A stretch of 64,000 bases of DNA from Devosia sp. 66-14 (lineage in GTDB: Bacteria > Pseudomonadota > Alphaproteobacteria > Rhizobiales > Devosiaceae): NCBI GenBank assembly GCA_001899085.1, contig MKVB01000005.1:300655-364654 (forward strand). Direction: 5' to 3'. The notes under the pieces were generated by a model. The model saw only the letters and a list, made by a program, of their open reading frames with translations, was not told the DNA's origin and did not search any database. Positions 10,319 to 21,024 of this stretch are shown here, piece by piece; the stretch's first letter is position 1, and every line of letters begins with the position of its first letter. Made by a program: the position numbers and the translations under genes.

Positions 10319-10683
10319 GCGCCGGTCACCTTCTTGATCACGGCGAGCAACTGGTCCTGCTTGAACGGCTTGACGATCCAGCCGGTGGCGCCGGACTCGC
10401 GGGCCTGGCGCTTCAGGTCCTCGTCGGACTCGGTGGTCAGCAGGATCACCGGGATGCCCTTACCGGCGGGGTGCTGGCGGAACTTCTTCAGGAATTCCAG
10501 CCCGTTCATGACCGGCATGTTGAGGTCGGTGACCACCGCGTGCACCGTCTCGGTGGTGGCTTTGTTATAGCCTTCAAGGCCGTTGCCGGCTTCCAGCACC
10601 GTGAGGCCCGCGCCCTTCAGCGTCATGGCGACCATCTGCCGGATGGAGGCGGAATCGTCGATGGTGAGGATGGTCTTGCTCAT
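10315..10683 (-). CDS. cheY: Chemotaxis response regulator CheY
   Basis: A 122-residue single receiver domain. Visible are the acidic pair D9-D10, phospho-acceptor D53 in VVTDLNMP, T83/T84 in LLTTES and K105 in VKPFK, all conserved in CheY. There is no output domain, so it acts by binding the flagellar switch or another target, or as a phosphate sink. Its ATG overlaps the stop of the STAS gene and its stop overlaps cheA, placing it firmly in the operon. Confidence 0.96.
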   Translation of the reverse strand: MSKTILTIDDSASIRQMVAMTLKGAGLTVLEAGNGLEGYNKATTETVHAVVTDLNMPVMNGLEFLKKFRQHPAGKGIPVILLTTESDEDLKRQARESGATGWIVKPFKQDQLLAVIKKVTGA

Positions 10684-11012
10684 GCCGCCTCGCGCGTCAG
10701 GGTCCAGGTGGGAAGGGTGGGCACCAATGGCCGGCCGGCCTCGGTGAAAAAGCCGGCGCGCACCAGGGCGCGGCCCATCGGGGTGGCGCTGTCGGCGGCA
10801 AGGGCGAGGATGCGATCGTCGGCCGCGGCGCTTTTGGTGGCCGCGACCAGCAATTGCAGCGTGCCGACGTCGATGCTCTCGACCCCGCCCGTGGCGAGTT
10901 CGATGGCCCGATGCTCAGCCAAAGATTGCAGCAAGCGGGTCTGGAGCTCGGAAATATTGCGTAGGGAAAGGTCCCCGCTCAACAGGAGCGGGTGCGCTGA
11001 TGGTCGCGACAT
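10680..11012 (-). CDS. STAS-domain protein at the head of the chemotaxis operon
   Basis: 110 residues. The fold pattern is that of a STAS (anti-sigma-factor antagonist type) domain: LLLSGDLSLRNISELQTRLLQSL, then ELATGGVESIDVGTLQLLVAATKSA, then a final helix after ALVRAGF. The phosphorylatable Ser/Thr of SpoIIAA-type proteins normally follows the D in the D-S-x-G/x-L motif; here the loop reads SIDVGTLQLL, with V at that position and T one residue further on. It is the first gene of the che operon as read here and overlaps cheY by four bases. STAS genes in this place are known from other proteobacterial che clusters; the biochemical role here is unknown. Confidence 0.8.
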   Translation of the reverse strand: MSRPSAHPLLLSGDLSLRNISELQTRLLQSLAEHRAIELATGGVESIDVGTLQLLVAATKSAAADDRILALAADSATPMGRALVRAGFFTEAGRPLVPTLPTWTLTREAA

Positions 11013-11492
11013 GGGTTCGTTCTGGCCCCGGACAAGTATGCTTCTGCGATACGTAACGTCTTGTTTTCAGGGGCAAAACGGCACCTTCGACGGAAGCGAC
11101 AATCCTGTCGCCCCAGCCCGAAAACAGTCCCCGCGTCCACGGAATTGCTGTTTGCCCCTGATGATCACGATGATCATGGGTATTTGTTAAGTCTCAATTA
11201 CCGCTAAGCACTATTTGGTAGAATTGTGCGAGCCAAGTAATCGTAAGTATTGTACACTTCCAATTGAATCGCCCGGACCTGCCGGAGTGACTCACGGGAG
11301 ACGTTGCGCGACTCTGATCGAGTCGTCCGATGCTTGCCGGGAGTCATCGGCGCGGCGCGCCGAACGTCCAATACTGGAGATCGCGTGGGCAGGAGGTGGA
11401 GCAACAGATCCGCCAAGGACGCAGTGCCGGGCATCGTCCGCGGCATGCAATGACAGCGATATCACGATGACTTGCGGGGTGCCGGAGCGGTT
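11013..11492 (-). promoter_or_regulatory. Non-coding leader of the chemotaxis operon with nested inverted repeats
   Basis: 480 bases without a convincing gene, between the HD-GYP regulator stop and the first che gene. It holds an 11-bp perfect inverted repeat, TCAGGGGCAAA at 11067-11077 and its complement at 11151-11161, and between them a smaller palindrome at 11096-11111 (GCGACA-N4-TGTCGC). A direct repeat GATGATCA occurs at 11160-11177, followed by a less GC-rich patch to about 11275. No strong sigma-70 promoter could be assigned. A regulatory role is inferred from position and symmetry. Confidence 0.4.
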
Positions 11493-12542
11493 TCAGCCGG
11501 CGAGGCGTGCTTGCTCGGGGATGGCTGTCATCAGCGCCAGGATCTCGGGCCAGCGCAATTCGAAGGCGGCCACGCAAGCGGGATCGAAATGCGTGCCGGA
11601 TAGCGAGACGATCTCGCGGCGTGCATCTTCGATCGGCCAGGCGCGCTTGTAGGGGCGCTCCGAGCAGAGCGCGTCGAACACGTCGGCAATGGCGACGACG
11701 CGCGCCTCGATCGGGATATCGGTGCCCGACAGGCGATCCGGATAGCCGGTGCCGTCCCAGCGTTCGTGGTGGCTCTGGGCGATCAGTTCGGCGGTGCGGA
11801 TGACCTCCGACGAGCCATGCTCGAGGATGCGGGCGCCGATCGAGACATGCGTGCGCATGACGCGCAGTTCCTCGGGGGTGAGCTTGCCGGGCTTGGACAG
11901 GATAGCGTCGGCAATGCCGATCTTGCCGATGTCGTGCAGCGGCGCCGCCAGGTAGATCATGCGGCAGCGCTCGGGGCTCAACCCGATGGCGGCGGCGATC
12001 ATCGAGGACACCTGGGCGACACGCGAAACATGCTCGCCGGTATCGCCGTCGCGATACTCGATGGCGCGGGCCAGGCGCCAGATGATCTCTTCCTCGCGCT
12101 CGACCAGGTGGCGGGTGGCCAGTTCGACCTCACGCGCCAGCCAGGCGGCGCGATCGGCGAGTTCGATCTGCGACTGGCGCAGGGCCAGCAGGTTGCGGAC
12201 GCGCGCCTGCAACTCGGTGGAATCGAACGGCTTGTTGACGAAGTCGGTGGCCCCGGCGGCGATGGCGCGCACCCGCAAGGCCGGAGCATTGTCGGAGGTG
12301 ACCATGACGATGGGCACCAGCCGATAGGCCTCCTGGGCGCGCAGGCGCCGGGTCAGCTCCACCCCATCCATCTCGGGCATGACGTGATCGACCAGCACCA
12401 GATCGAATTGCGTGGTGGCGACAAGCGCCAGTGCCTGGCTCGGCAACAGGCAGGCCTCGATCTCGATGTCGTCGAGCGCGCCGATCACATGGCTGATGAA
12501 GGCCAGGCTGGACCGCGAGTCATCGACAATAAGCACACGCAC
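11493..12542 (-). CDS. Response regulator with HD-GYP output domain (probable cyclic-di-GMP phosphodiesterase)
   Basis: 349 residues. Residues 1-120 form a receiver domain with VDDS, phospho-acceptor D52 in LVLVDHVMP and K104 in NKPF. After a helical linker (120-155) comes an HD-GYP domain with H203-D204 in PLHDIGKIGI and HHERWDGTGYP at 258-268, the signature of phosphodiesterases that cleave cyclic di-GMP (RpfG type). It probably lowers cyclic di-GMP when phosphorylated, favouring motility. It sits 480 bases upstream of the che operon in the same direction but seems to be a separate unit. No cognate kinase is adjacent. Confidence 0.93.
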   Translation of the reverse strand: MRVLIVDDSRSSLAFISHVIGALDDIEIEACLLPSQALALVATTQFDLVLVDHVMPEMDGVELTRRLRAQEAYRLVPIVMVTSDNAPALRVRAIAAGATDFVNKPFDSTELQARVRNLLALRQSQIELADRAAWLAREVELATRHLVEREEEIIWRLARAIEYRDGDTGEHVSRVAQVSSMIAAAIGLSPERCRMIYLAAPLHDIGKIGIADAILSKPGKLTPEELRVMRTHVSIGARILEHGSSEVIRTAELIAQSHHERWDGTGYPDRLSGTDIPIEARVVAIADVFDALCSERPYKRAWPIEDARREIVSLSGTHFDPACVAAFELRWPEILALMTAIPEQARLAG

Positions 12543-12687
12543 CAGCTGAGCCCCGAAAAGCGGCGGTTCTGAACCACAGCACCTAAGCGGCCCCGCGTTA
12601 ACAATATCAAAAACTGCGCAGCCACCCGAGGGCGATGTTACGCGTGGTTACTGATTTGTATTTGCTCGACAAAGCTTAGATGGAAGA

Positions 12688-12709
12688 GGCGGCAATTGAC
12701 GGTGCCGCC
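12688..12709 (-). terminator. Hairpin after the short-chain dehydrogenase gene
   Basis: A perfect 7-bp stem (GGCGGCA with its complement) around an 8-base loop, five bases beyond the stop codon of the minus-strand gene. It has no clear T-run. A copy of AAAGCTTAG flanks it on both sides. Confidence 0.4.
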
Positions 12710-12714
12710 AAAGC

Positions 12715-13488
12715 TTAGCGCGAGGTCCAGCCGCCATCGATGATGAGGGTCTGGCCGGTGATCAGCGAGGCGGCAGGCGAAGCGAGGAAAGCGACGGCGC
12801 CCGAGACTTCCCGGGGCTGGCCGACGCGGTGCAGCGCGGCGATGCGCTCGACCACATCGTCGCGGAAGCCGGGGCGGCCCAGCGCCTCGGCCGTGCCATC
12901 GGTTTCGATGAAGGTGGGCGCGACAGCGTTCACGGTGATGCCGTGCCTGCCCCACTCGACGGCCATGCACTTGGTCATGTGGGCGACCGCGGCCTTGGAG
13001 AGGCAGTAGATGCCTTCCCCCGGCAGCGCGATGAAGCCGGCCTGCGAGCTCATGTTGACGATGGCGCCGCCCTTGCCGCGGGCGATCATGTGGCGGGCGA
13101 CGCGCTGGGCAATGAAGAAGCTCGCCTTGACGTTGAGATTGATGGTGAGGTCGAACTCGTCCTCGGTGAAGTCCTCGAGCGGGCCTTCCGTGCCGCCGCC
13201 GACATTGTTGACGAGGATATCGAGGTGGCCGAACGCGGCGATCGCTGCATCGACCGCGCTGTAGGCCTGGGGCAGGTCCATTACATCCATCTGCAGCGGC
13301 ACGACGCGGCGGCCGAGCGCTTCGATCTCGGCGCCCACCCCGGCGCCGGAGGCCCTGTCGCGCAGGCCCAGCGCAATATCGGCGCCGGCATTGGCGAGAG
13401 CCAGGGCGATGGCGCGGCCAAGGCCGCGGGCGGCGCCGGTGACCAGGGCGGTCTTGCCGGTGAGATCGTAACTGGGCAGGTCGGTCAT
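12715..13488 (-). CDS. Short-chain dehydrogenase/reductase (SDR family)
   Basis: 257 residues, typical of classical SDR enzymes. It has the cofactor loop TGAARGLG at about 18-25, NNVGG near 93, catalytic Ser in NMSSQAG and the YCLSK catalytic Tyr/Lys pair, and ends in the usual IDGGW. It should oxidise or reduce an alcohol/ketone with NAD(P)(H). The substrate cannot be told from sequence. It follows the LysR gene by 48 bases on the same strand and probably shares its transcript, next to a divergent nucleoside catabolic operon, so a sugar or polyol product of that pathway is one possible substrate. Confidence 0.9.
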   Translation of the reverse strand: MTDLPSYDLTGKTALVTGAARGLGRAIALALANAGADIALGLRDRASGAGVGAEIEALGRRVVPLQMDVMDLPQAYSAVDAAIAAFGHLDILVNNVGGGTEGPLEDFTEDEFDLTINLNVKASFFIAQRVARHMIARGKGGAIVNMSSQAGFIALPGEGIYCLSKAAVAHMTKCMAVEWGRHGITVNAVAPTFIETDGTAEALGRPGFRDDVVERIAALHRVGQPREVSGAVAFLASPAASLITGQTLIIDGGWTSR

Positions 13489-13536
13489 CGCATTCCCCCT
13501 CGTGATGCGTCAGCGTACATATTGCACGGTGGGAGA

Positions 13537-14412
13537 TCACTCGGCGAATTCACGCTCGAACCAGCGCTTGACCAGGTTCATGACGCGGATCGAGCGGTCG
13601 TTGCGCCAGGCGAGGTACCAGGAGCCTGGGCGGGTGACGAGGCCGAGCGGCGCCAGCATGCGGCCCTGCTTGATGGCATCGGAAACCGCGGGACCGGGCC
13701 CGATGGTGACGCCGAGCCCGGCTTCCGCAGCCTGCAAGGTGTAGAACAGCAGGTCGTAGGAGATGAATTCGCGCCTTTCCAGCGTCACCCCGGCCTCGCG
13801 GGCCCAGTTGGACCACATGTCGGGTGGCCAGACGGTATCGAGGCGCGGCAGGCTCCAGAGGTAATCGAGGTCGTCCTCGCGGCCCTTCATCAGCATCGGG
13901 CTGACCACGGGGCCGAAGGTTTCGGGCGCCACCACCGCAACCGTCATGCCGGGGATCTCCGGCACCGGACCGACGCCGATATAGATGTCGATCGAGCGAT
14001 CCGCCGGGTTGATCTCGCGGCTCCAGGTGGTGAGGCGCACCGAGGTGCCGTCGAGCAGCGCCTCGAGGCTCTGCAGCCGCGGCACCAGCCAGCGCAGCAG
14101 GAAGGCATCGGGCGCCGTCAGCATGATGGTCTGGCGGTTGTGGGCGTGGCGCAGCTGCTCGGTGCCGCGCGCAATCGAGGCGAAGGCCTCCGAGATCGTC
14201 GCGGCATATTCGGCAGCGGCCGGCGTGAGGCGGATCGAGCGGTTGCCGCGCTCGAACAGCTCGACCCCCAGCGCGTCCTCGAGATGCTTGATCTGCCGGC
14301 TGACGGCGCCATCGGTGACGCTCAGGTCCTGCGCCGCCTTCTTGACGCTGCCCAGCCGGGCCGCCGCCTCGAAGGCGCGCAGGGCGTTCAGCAGGTGACC
14401 AGTCTCAACCAT
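13537..14412 (-). CDS. LysR-family transcriptional regulator (GcvA-like)
   Basis: 291 residues. An N-terminal winged HTH (about 6-65; LGSVKKAAQDLSVTDGAVSRQIKHLE) is followed by a periplasmic-binding-protein-like effector domain, the LysR layout. It is transcribed away from the nucleoside hydrolase operon, the usual arrangement for a LysR activator of a divergent target. The palindrome at 14411-14427 overlapping its start codon fits a LysR box, suggesting autoregulation. The effector is unknown; a nucleoside or a breakdown product is a reasonable guess from the neighbours. Confidence 0.92.
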   Translation of the reverse strand: MVETGHLLNALRAFEAAARLGSVKKAAQDLSVTDGAVSRQIKHLEDALGVELFERGNRSIRLTPAAAEYAATISEAFASIARGTEQLRHAHNRQTIMLTAPDAFLLRWLVPRLQSLEALLDGTSVRLTTWSREINPADRSIDIYIGVGPVPEIPGMTVAVVAPETFGPVVSPMLMKGREDDLDYLWSLPRLDTVWPPDMWSNWAREAGVTLERREFISYDLLFYTLQAAEAGLGVTIGPGPAVSDAIKQGRMLAPLGLVTRPGSWYLAWRNDRSIRVMNLVKRWFEREFAE

Positions 14413-14427
14413 TGACGAAAACTCAAT
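14411..14427. promoter_or_regulatory. Candidate LysR-type operator
   Basis: ATTGA-N7-TCAAT, a 17-base palindrome containing the T-N11-A pattern (T at 14413, A at 14425). It overlaps the start codon of the LysR gene and faces the divergent nucleoside hydrolase gene. Confidence 0.4.
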
Positions 14428-14605
14428 CGAACGGCCGATTTGTAAATTGTTGGCCGAGGCCCGTCCAGCCTAGTGTTCCGCCTCGGATGCGAGGCGTCAG
14501 GCCGCCGGATCCGGGTTCCTCCCTCCCCGGTTTCGAAGCCTGGCGCTTTCGCGTCCGGACTTGCGCGTGTGCAGTTCTCTCTCCCACTCATAGAGCAGTT
14601 ATCCG

Positions 14606-15589
14606 ATGTCCGTTACGACTCCTCACCGCATCATCATCGATTGCGATCCCGGCCACGACGATATGGCGGCGATCCTGCTCGCAGCCTCGCATCCGGCGAT
14701 CCAGATCGAGGCGATCACCGCGGTGTGCGGCAATGCCTCGCTCGAAAACACCACGCGCAACGCGCTGAGGATCGTTTCGGCCTTCGGGCTCGACGTGCCG
14801 GTGCACGCCGGCGCCGTGCTGCCGCTGCTGCACCGCTACGAGTTCCCCGCCGCCTTCCACGGCCCCTCGGGTCTCGACAGCTCCGGGGTCGAGCTGCCGC
14901 AGACCGAGCTCAAGGCCGAGACGGTCGGCGCGGTCGAGGCGATCATCGCCAAGGTCGATGCCAACCCCGGCGAAATCAGCCTGGTGGTGATCGGGCCGAT
15001 GACCAACATCGCGCTGGCGCTGGCCCTGCGCCCGGACCTGGCGCAAAAGCTCAAGCAGATCGTGTTCATGGGTGGCTCGGCCACCGAGGGCAATGTGACG
15101 CCGGCGGCCGAGTTCAACACCTGGGCCGACGCGGAAGCGGCGCGCATCGTCTTCAACTCGGGCGCCAAGCTCGTGATGTTCGGCTTGAACCTGACGCACC
15201 AGACGCTGCTCAGCCGCGCCGACATCGCCGAAGTGCGGGCCGCGGTCAGCGGCGACAATCCGGTGGCCGATATCATGGCGTTCTATTGCGGCACCTATTA
15301 CGCCTTTGCCGGCGAGGACAAGCCGGGCGCACCGCTGCACGACCCCTGCGCGGTGGCCTATCTGATCGACCCCTCGATCTTCGGTATCGAGCAATTGCCG
15401 GGCGAGGTGATCATCGGCGACGGCCCGGGCTACGGGCAGACGCTGATCGACTTCCGCCCGCAGGACCCCCGGCATGATACGCGGGTCAAGAATGTCGGCG
15501 TCGCCATGACGGTCGATGCGCAGAAGTTCGCCGCCCTGGTCACCCCCGCTCTCATCTGGGGCGCCCGGCGGTTTGCGGCACAAGCCTGA
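14606..15589 (+). CDS. Inosine/uridine-type nucleoside hydrolase
   Basis: 327 residues. The N-terminal signature IIIDCDPGHDD, which holds the calcium-binding aspartates, and later VIGPMTNIA, FMGG and the EFNTWADAEAA segment are typical of nucleoside N-ribohydrolases, which split nucleosides into base and ribose. It is the first gene of a run that continues with a complete ABC importer and an adenosine deaminase-like enzyme. There is no signal peptide, so it acts in the cytoplasm on imported nucleosides. Substrate range cannot be read from the sequence. Confidence 0.93.
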   Translation: MSVTTPHRIIIDCDPGHDDMAAILLAASHPAIQIEAITAVCGNASLENTTRNALRIVSAFGLDVPVHAGAVLPLLHRYEFPAAFHGPSGLDSSGVELPQTELKAETVGAVEAIIAKVDANPGEISLVVIGPMTNIALALALRPDLAQKLKQIVFMGGSATEGNVTPAAEFNTWADAEAARIVFNSGAKLVMFGLNLTHQTLLSRADIAEVRAAVSGDNPVADIMAFYCGTYYAFAGEDKPGAPLHDPCAVAYLIDPSIFGIEQLPGEVIIGDGPGYGQTLIDFRPQDPRHDTRVKNVGVAMTVDAQKFAALVTPALIWGARRFAAQA

Positions 15590-15620
15590 AATCTTCAGCT
15601 ACAACAGAAGGGTGCGTAAT

Positions 15621-16937
15621 ATGAAGATGTGGAACACGGCCTTGGCGATCAGCATGGTGGCGGCGATGGCCGCTGCCCCGGCGCTGGCGCAGGACAAGAC
15701 GCTCAACATGATCGTCATCGAGGGTGGCGATACCACGGCCATGCAGGCCGTCGTCGACGCCTATACCGCGGCGCATCCGGGCACCAAGATCAACCTGCAG
15801 CCCTATCCGTTCGCGCAGTTCTTCCAGGTGGCGGAACTCCGCCTCCGCTCGAAGGATGCCGGTATCGACCTCGTCTATGTGGATGCCCCGCTGGTCGCCA
15901 GCTACGCCTCGCGCGGCTTCCTTTCGCCTGTTGATGCCTCGATCGATACCTCGAGCCTGGTGCCGGCGGCGATCGATGCCGGCAAGTACGACGCGACGCA
16001 GTTCGCGCTGCCGATCAACAACTCGGCGCAGGTGCTGTTCTACAACAAGAAGCTGTTTGCCGATGCCGGCATCACCGCGCCGGACGGGCTGACCGCCGGG
16101 CAGAATGCCAGCCAGGCGGACGTCGATACGCTCGGCTCATCCAAGCGCTGGACCTGGGAGCAGGTGGCCGATGCGGCGCAGAAGCTCACGGTCAAGGATG
16201 GCGGCCGCACCACGCAATACGGCTTCACCGTCGAGCAGTTCGGCGAACTCTACCAGCTGCAGCCGCTGGGGGAATCGCTCGGTACCGACGTGATCGCGCC
16301 CGATGGGGTGACCGCCAAGGGCTATCTCGACAGCGAAGCCTGGATCAAGGCCGGCACCTACTGGCACAACCTCTACAACGAGTGGGCGGTGAGCCCGAAG
16401 AGCCTCGGCTATGGCGAAGCGGCACAGCTGTTCGGCAACGGCCAGCTGGCGATGTTCGCCGGTGGTACCTGGAACCTGCCGATCCTGGCTGAGACCGGCG
16501 TCGATTTCGGCGTGGCGCCGTTCCCCTATTTCGAAGGCGGCAAGGTGCTGACCCCGACCGGAAGCTGGTATGTCGGCGTCAACGCCGCTTCGACCAACCA
16601 GGCCGAGGCCTTCGATTTCGCCAAGTTCCTGACCACCTCGGATGAAGGCACGCGGGTCTGGTTCAAGGCACTGAACCAGTTGCCGGTGAGCAAGCCGCTG
16701 CTCGATGAGATCAGCACCTCGGCCGATTTCGACGCCTTCCCCAACAACGTGTTCCGGCTGGGCGTCTATGACTCGCTCAACACCGCCAAGGCCCGTCCGG
16801 TGACGGCAGCCTATGGCCAGCTGCAGGACGCGTTCCGCACCGCCTTCGTCGACATGGCGAACGGCGTCGCGGTGAAGGATGCGCTCGAAAGCGCCGTGCA
16901 GAAGTTCGAGTCGGCAGCAGCGCGCGTCGCGCAGTAG
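15621..16937 (+). CDS. CUT1-type ABC transporter substrate-binding protein
   Basis: 438 residues from the ATG at 15621; an open frame extends upstream, but the signal peptide (MKMWNTALAISMVAAMAAAPALA, about 23 residues) begins here. The mature part is a family 1 solute-binding protein with the FAQFFQVAELRLRS and ITAPDGL/TWEQVADAA segments common in this group. It captures solute in the periplasm for the permeases encoded downstream. Such proteins usually bind sugars or polyols, but the operon's nucleoside hydrolase and deaminase suggest a nucleoside or related ligand. A long palindrome separates it from the first permease. Confidence 0.92.
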   Translation: MKMWNTALAISMVAAMAAAPALAQDKTLNMIVIEGGDTTAMQAVVDAYTAAHPGTKINLQPYPFAQFFQVAELRLRSKDAGIDLVYVDAPLVASYASRGFLSPVDASIDTSSLVPAAIDAGKYDATQFALPINNSAQVLFYNKKLFADAGITAPDGLTAGQNASQADVDTLGSSKRWTWEQVADAAQKLTVKDGGRTTQYGFTVEQFGELYQLQPLGESLGTDVIAPDGVTAKGYLDSEAWIKAGTYWHNLYNEWAVSPKSLGYGEAAQLFGNGQLAMFAGGTWNLPILAETGVDFGVAPFPYFEGGKVLTPTGSWYVGVNAASTNQAEAFDFAKFLTTSDEGTRVWFKALNQLPVSKPLLDEISTSADFDAFPNNVFRLGVYDSLNTAKARPVTAAYGQLQDAFRTAFVDMANGVAVKDALESAVQKFESAAARVAQ

Positions 16938-16976
16938 GCTGTCGCAGGCGGCAAGTTCGCCGCTCTATCGATGAGC

Positions 16977-17133
16977 GCCTTCTCCCCTTGTGGGGGAAGG
17001 TGCCCGAAGGGCGGATGAGGGGTATCTCTCCGCGTACTCGGTCGCTCCTCGCTTACGCTCGGATCGCGCTACACTTCGTTGCGCGGACCCCTCATCCGGC
17101 CTTCGGCCACCTTCTCCCACAAGGGCAGAAGGC
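16977..17133. repeat. Long two-armed intergenic palindrome, copy 2
   Basis: Arms 16977-17022 and 17088-17133 are near-perfect reverse complements (left arm begins GCCTTCTCCCC, right ends GGGCAGAAGGC). Each contains small hairpins, and both carry the GGATGAGGGG / CCCCTCATCC block also found at 21025-21154. It lies between the binding-protein gene and the first permease gene. Confidence 0.85.
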
Positions 17134-17186
17134 GACAACCGAAGCAATTGTGCCCGTGACTCTCAAGCCCCGGTGAAACGTCCTAG

Positions 17187-18056
17187 ATGGTCAGAAGCAA
17201 GACTCCCCTGTTCCTGCTCGCGGTGCTTTTGGCGCCGGCGCTGGTCGGCCTCGTGGTGTTCCGCCTCTATCCGATCGCGCTGGCGGTCAGCGACAGCTTC
17301 TTCAACATGCTGCGCGGCAACCAGGTGTTTGTCGGGCTCGACAACTACGTCGCGCTGTTCACAGACTCCGCCTTCTGGAAATCGCTGCAGGTGACGCTGT
17401 GGTTCAACCTGCTGATCAACCCGATCCAGATCGCCTTGGCGCTGGGGCTGGCGCTGCTCTACGTGCAGAAGTTCAAGGGCGTGGCGTTCTACCGGGTGCT
17501 GTTCCTCATCCCCATCGGGGTGTCGCTGCCCACCGCGGTGATCATCTGGCGCATCATGCTGAGCCCCGACGGGTTGGCCAACGGCGTGCTCAACATTGCC
17601 GGCATTCCCGGCCAGCCGTGGCTGACCTCGGAGAGTCTGGCGCTCTATTCGATCATCGCCATCGCCACCTGGAAGGGCATCTCGTACTGGATGATCTTCA
17701 TCATCGGCGGGCTGCAGAACATTTCGCCGGAGATCTATGACGCGGCGCGAGTCGACGGCATCAAGCCGTGGCAGCGCCTGGTGTTCATCACCGTGCCGCT
17801 GCTCAGGCCGACGCTGCTGTTCGTGCTCGTGGCGGACGTCTCGATCAATTTCCTGCTCTTTGCGCCGATCTTCATGCTGACCCAGGGCGGGCCGGCCGAT
17901 TCCACCAACGTGCTGATGTACGAGGCCTTCAAATCCGGCTTCATCTTCGGCGACATGGGCCGGGCGATGGCGATCATCGTCGTGGTGGTGGTGATCCTCC
18001 TGTTGATCGTCGGGCTGCAGTTCCGCCTGCTTGCAGGCAAACCGGAGGGCAAGTGA
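17187..18056 (+). CDS. ABC transporter permease, MalF type
   Basis: 289 residues with six predicted membrane helices and the cytoplasmic EAA loop ([26 protein letters not shown]) that contacts the ATPase. It forms half of the channel with the next gene product, whose ATG overlaps its stop (TGATG). The length and the short N-terminus fit the sugar (CUT1) permease group. Function follows from its place in the importer operon. Confidence 0.93.
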   Translation: MVRSKTPLFLLAVLLAPALVGLVVFRLYPIALAVSDSFFNMLRGNQVFVGLDNYVALFTDSAFWKSLQVTLWFNLLINPIQIALALGLALLYVQKFKGVAFYRVLFLIPIGVSLPTAVIIWRIMLSPDGLANGVLNIAGIPGQPWLTSESLALYSIIAIATWKGISYWMIFIIGGLQNISPEIYDAARVDGIKPWQRLVFITVPLLRPTLLFVLVADVSINFLLFAPIFMLTQGGPADSTNVLMYEAFKSGFIFGDMGRAMAIIVVVVVILLLIVGLQFRLLAGKPEGK

Positions 18057-18910
18057 TGGCCGACCCTCAGCTGAAACTCCGCCGCGGCTTCACGCTGGGT
18101 GCCAAGCACCTGGTCTATGCGGTGATCGCCTTCATCTTCGTGTTGCCGCTGTGGTGGGCGATCGTTTCGTCGCTGCGGCCGAACACCGAGGTGTTCGCCG
18201 ACATCTTCCCGTTCACGGTCAATGCGCTGCTCCCTTCACCGCTGTCGTTCGAAGCCTATACCGGGGTGTTCGAGCGCGGTTTCGGGCTGATCATCGCCAA
18301 CACGATGTTCGTCGCCATCGTCACCATGATCGGCGGGATGATCGTCAACGGCGCGGCGGGATTCGCTTTCGCGGTGTTCGACTTCAAGGGCAAGAAGATC
18401 ATCCTGACACTGATCATCATCAGCTTCATGCTGCCCTTCGAAGCGATCGCACTGCCGCTCTACACCGTCACGCTGCAGTTGGGCTGGCTCGATCACGTGG
18501 CAGCGTTGATCGTCCCCAGCATTGCCAACGGGCTGGCGGTGTTCCTGTTCTACCAGTTCTTCAGCCAGGTGCCGAAGGACTACCTCGAAGCCGCCCGGCT
18601 CGAGGGGGTCAGCTGGTTCAACATCCTCATCCGCATCTACGTGCCGCTGTCGATCCCCACCTGCATCAGCGCCGGGCTGCTGCTCTTCGTGTTCCAGTGG
18701 GAGGCCTTCCTGTGGCCGCTGCTCGCCATGCCGAGCCAGCAGTTCAAGGTGATCCAGGTCGGCATGGCGGCGTTCCAGCAGCAGTACCAGACGATCTGGA
18801 ACCAGCTGTTCGCGGTCTCGGTGATCACCGCACTCATCCCCATCGCCTTGCTGCTGCCGCTGCAGCGCTACTATGTCCAGGGCCTCGCCGGCGCTGGCAT
18901 CAAAGGCTAG
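18056..18910 (+). CDS. ABC transporter permease, MalG type
   Basis: 284 residues beginning [10 protein letters not shown] at the ATG overlapping the previous stop. Upstream frame is only a shadow of the other permease. Six membrane helices, a periplasmic loop after the first helix ([16 protein letters not shown]) and the EAA loop [27 protein letters not shown] identify the second half of a CUT1 channel. It ends IKG, the usual MalG-type tail. It works with the permease before it and the ATPase after it. Confidence 0.93.
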   Translation: MADPQLKLRRGFTLGAKHLVYAVIAFIFVLPLWWAIVSSLRPNTEVFADIFPFTVNALLPSPLSFEAYTGVFERGFGLIIANTMFVAIVTMIGGMIVNGAAGFAFAVFDFKGKKIILTLIIISFMLPFEAIALPLYTVTLQLGWLDHVAALIVPSIANGLAVFLFYQFFSQVPKDYLEAARLEGVSWFNILIRIYVPLSIPTCISAGLLLFVFQWEAFLWPLLAMPSQQFKVIQVGMAAFQQQYQTIWNQLFAVSVITALIPIALLLPLQRYYVQGLAGAGIKG

Positions 18911-18924
18911 CTTTCGGAGACCCC

Positions 18925-20003
<1,079 letters not shown>

Positions 20004-20007
<4 letters not shown>

Positions 20008-20999
20008 ACATGCTTAGCGAAAGCGAACTCAGGGCGCTGCCCAAGGTCGAACTGCATCTCCATCTCGATTGCTCGATGAGCTTTGCCTCGGTGAACACGC
20101 TCGACCCCAGCGTCACGCCGGAGCGCTATCGCGCCGAGTTCCTCGCGCCTTCCAAATGCATCAACCTCGTCGACTATTTCCGCTACCTCGCGCCGCCTTT
20201 GGCCCTGCTGCAGAGCCGGCGGGCGCTGACGGTTTCGACGATCGACCTGTTGCGGCAGCTCCATGAGGATGGCGTGGTCTATGCCGAAATCCGCTTCGCG
20301 CCACAGCTGCACCGGCAGACCGGGCTCTCGACGGACGAGGTGGTGGAGACGGTGCTGGCGGCGCTGGTGGAGGGACGCAAGAGCTATCCGGTGGACGCGC
20401 GACTGATCCTCTGCACGCTCCGGCCCGACGATACGGCACAGGGGCTCGATCTGGTGCGGATCGCGGAGAAGTACCGCACGCAAGGGGTTGGCGGCGTCGA
20501 CCTCGCCGGCGACGAGACGGGCTATGGGCTGGGTGAGCACATCCCGGTGTTCAGGAAGGCCGCCGAGCGCGGGCTCAACGTCACGGCGCATGCCGGCGAG
20601 GCGGGCGGCGCCGAGAAGGTGCGCGAAGTGGTCGAGCAACTGGGGGTGCGGCGCGTCGGACACGGGGTGCGCTCGATCGAAGATGACGCGGTGATCGCAT
20701 TGCTGCTGGAGCGCGACGTGCATCTCGAGGTTTGTCCGTCGTGCAACATCCAGATCGATGTGTTCGACCGCTATGAAGATCACCCGGTCGACGCTTTGCT
20801 GCGACGCGGCGTGTCGGTGGGGATCAATACCGATGCGCGCGGGCCGACCGACCTGACGCTGACTGAAGAATATGGGCGGCTGCAGCAGGCGTTCGGCTGG
20901 GATGCCGAGCGGTTCCGGGCGGCCAATCTCGCAGCGATCGACCGGGCGTTCGCCGACGACGCGACCAAGGCGACGATCCGGGCGCGGCTAGGGGCTTAG
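20004..20999 (+). CDS. Adenosine deaminase-like amidohydrolase
   Basis: 331 residues. The metal and catalytic motifs of the adenosine deaminase family are visible: H18-x-H20 in ELHLHLD, H196 and E199 in HAGE, H220 in GHG and D277 in NTDARG. The second aspartate of the usual NTDDP motif is replaced by Ala278, a change seen in some bacterial branches of the family. It should deaminate adenosine or a relative to the inosine form. The ATG overlaps the ATPase stop, so it is translationally coupled to the importer; together with the nucleoside hydrolase it points to nucleoside salvage or catabolism. Confidence 0.88.
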
Positions 21000-21024
21000 G
21001 TCAGATCGCGAACACCGTGGCTTT

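Noticed and set aside
11204-11446. 80-codon minus-strand frame in the che leader
   Set aside because: No ribosome site, no recognisable family and overlap with another equally weak frame; the region is better read as non-coding.
12829-14415. 528-codon plus-strand open frame across the SDR and LysR genes
   Set aside because: It is antisense to two well-recognised genes, and its translation matches no fold and shows shadow-frame composition.
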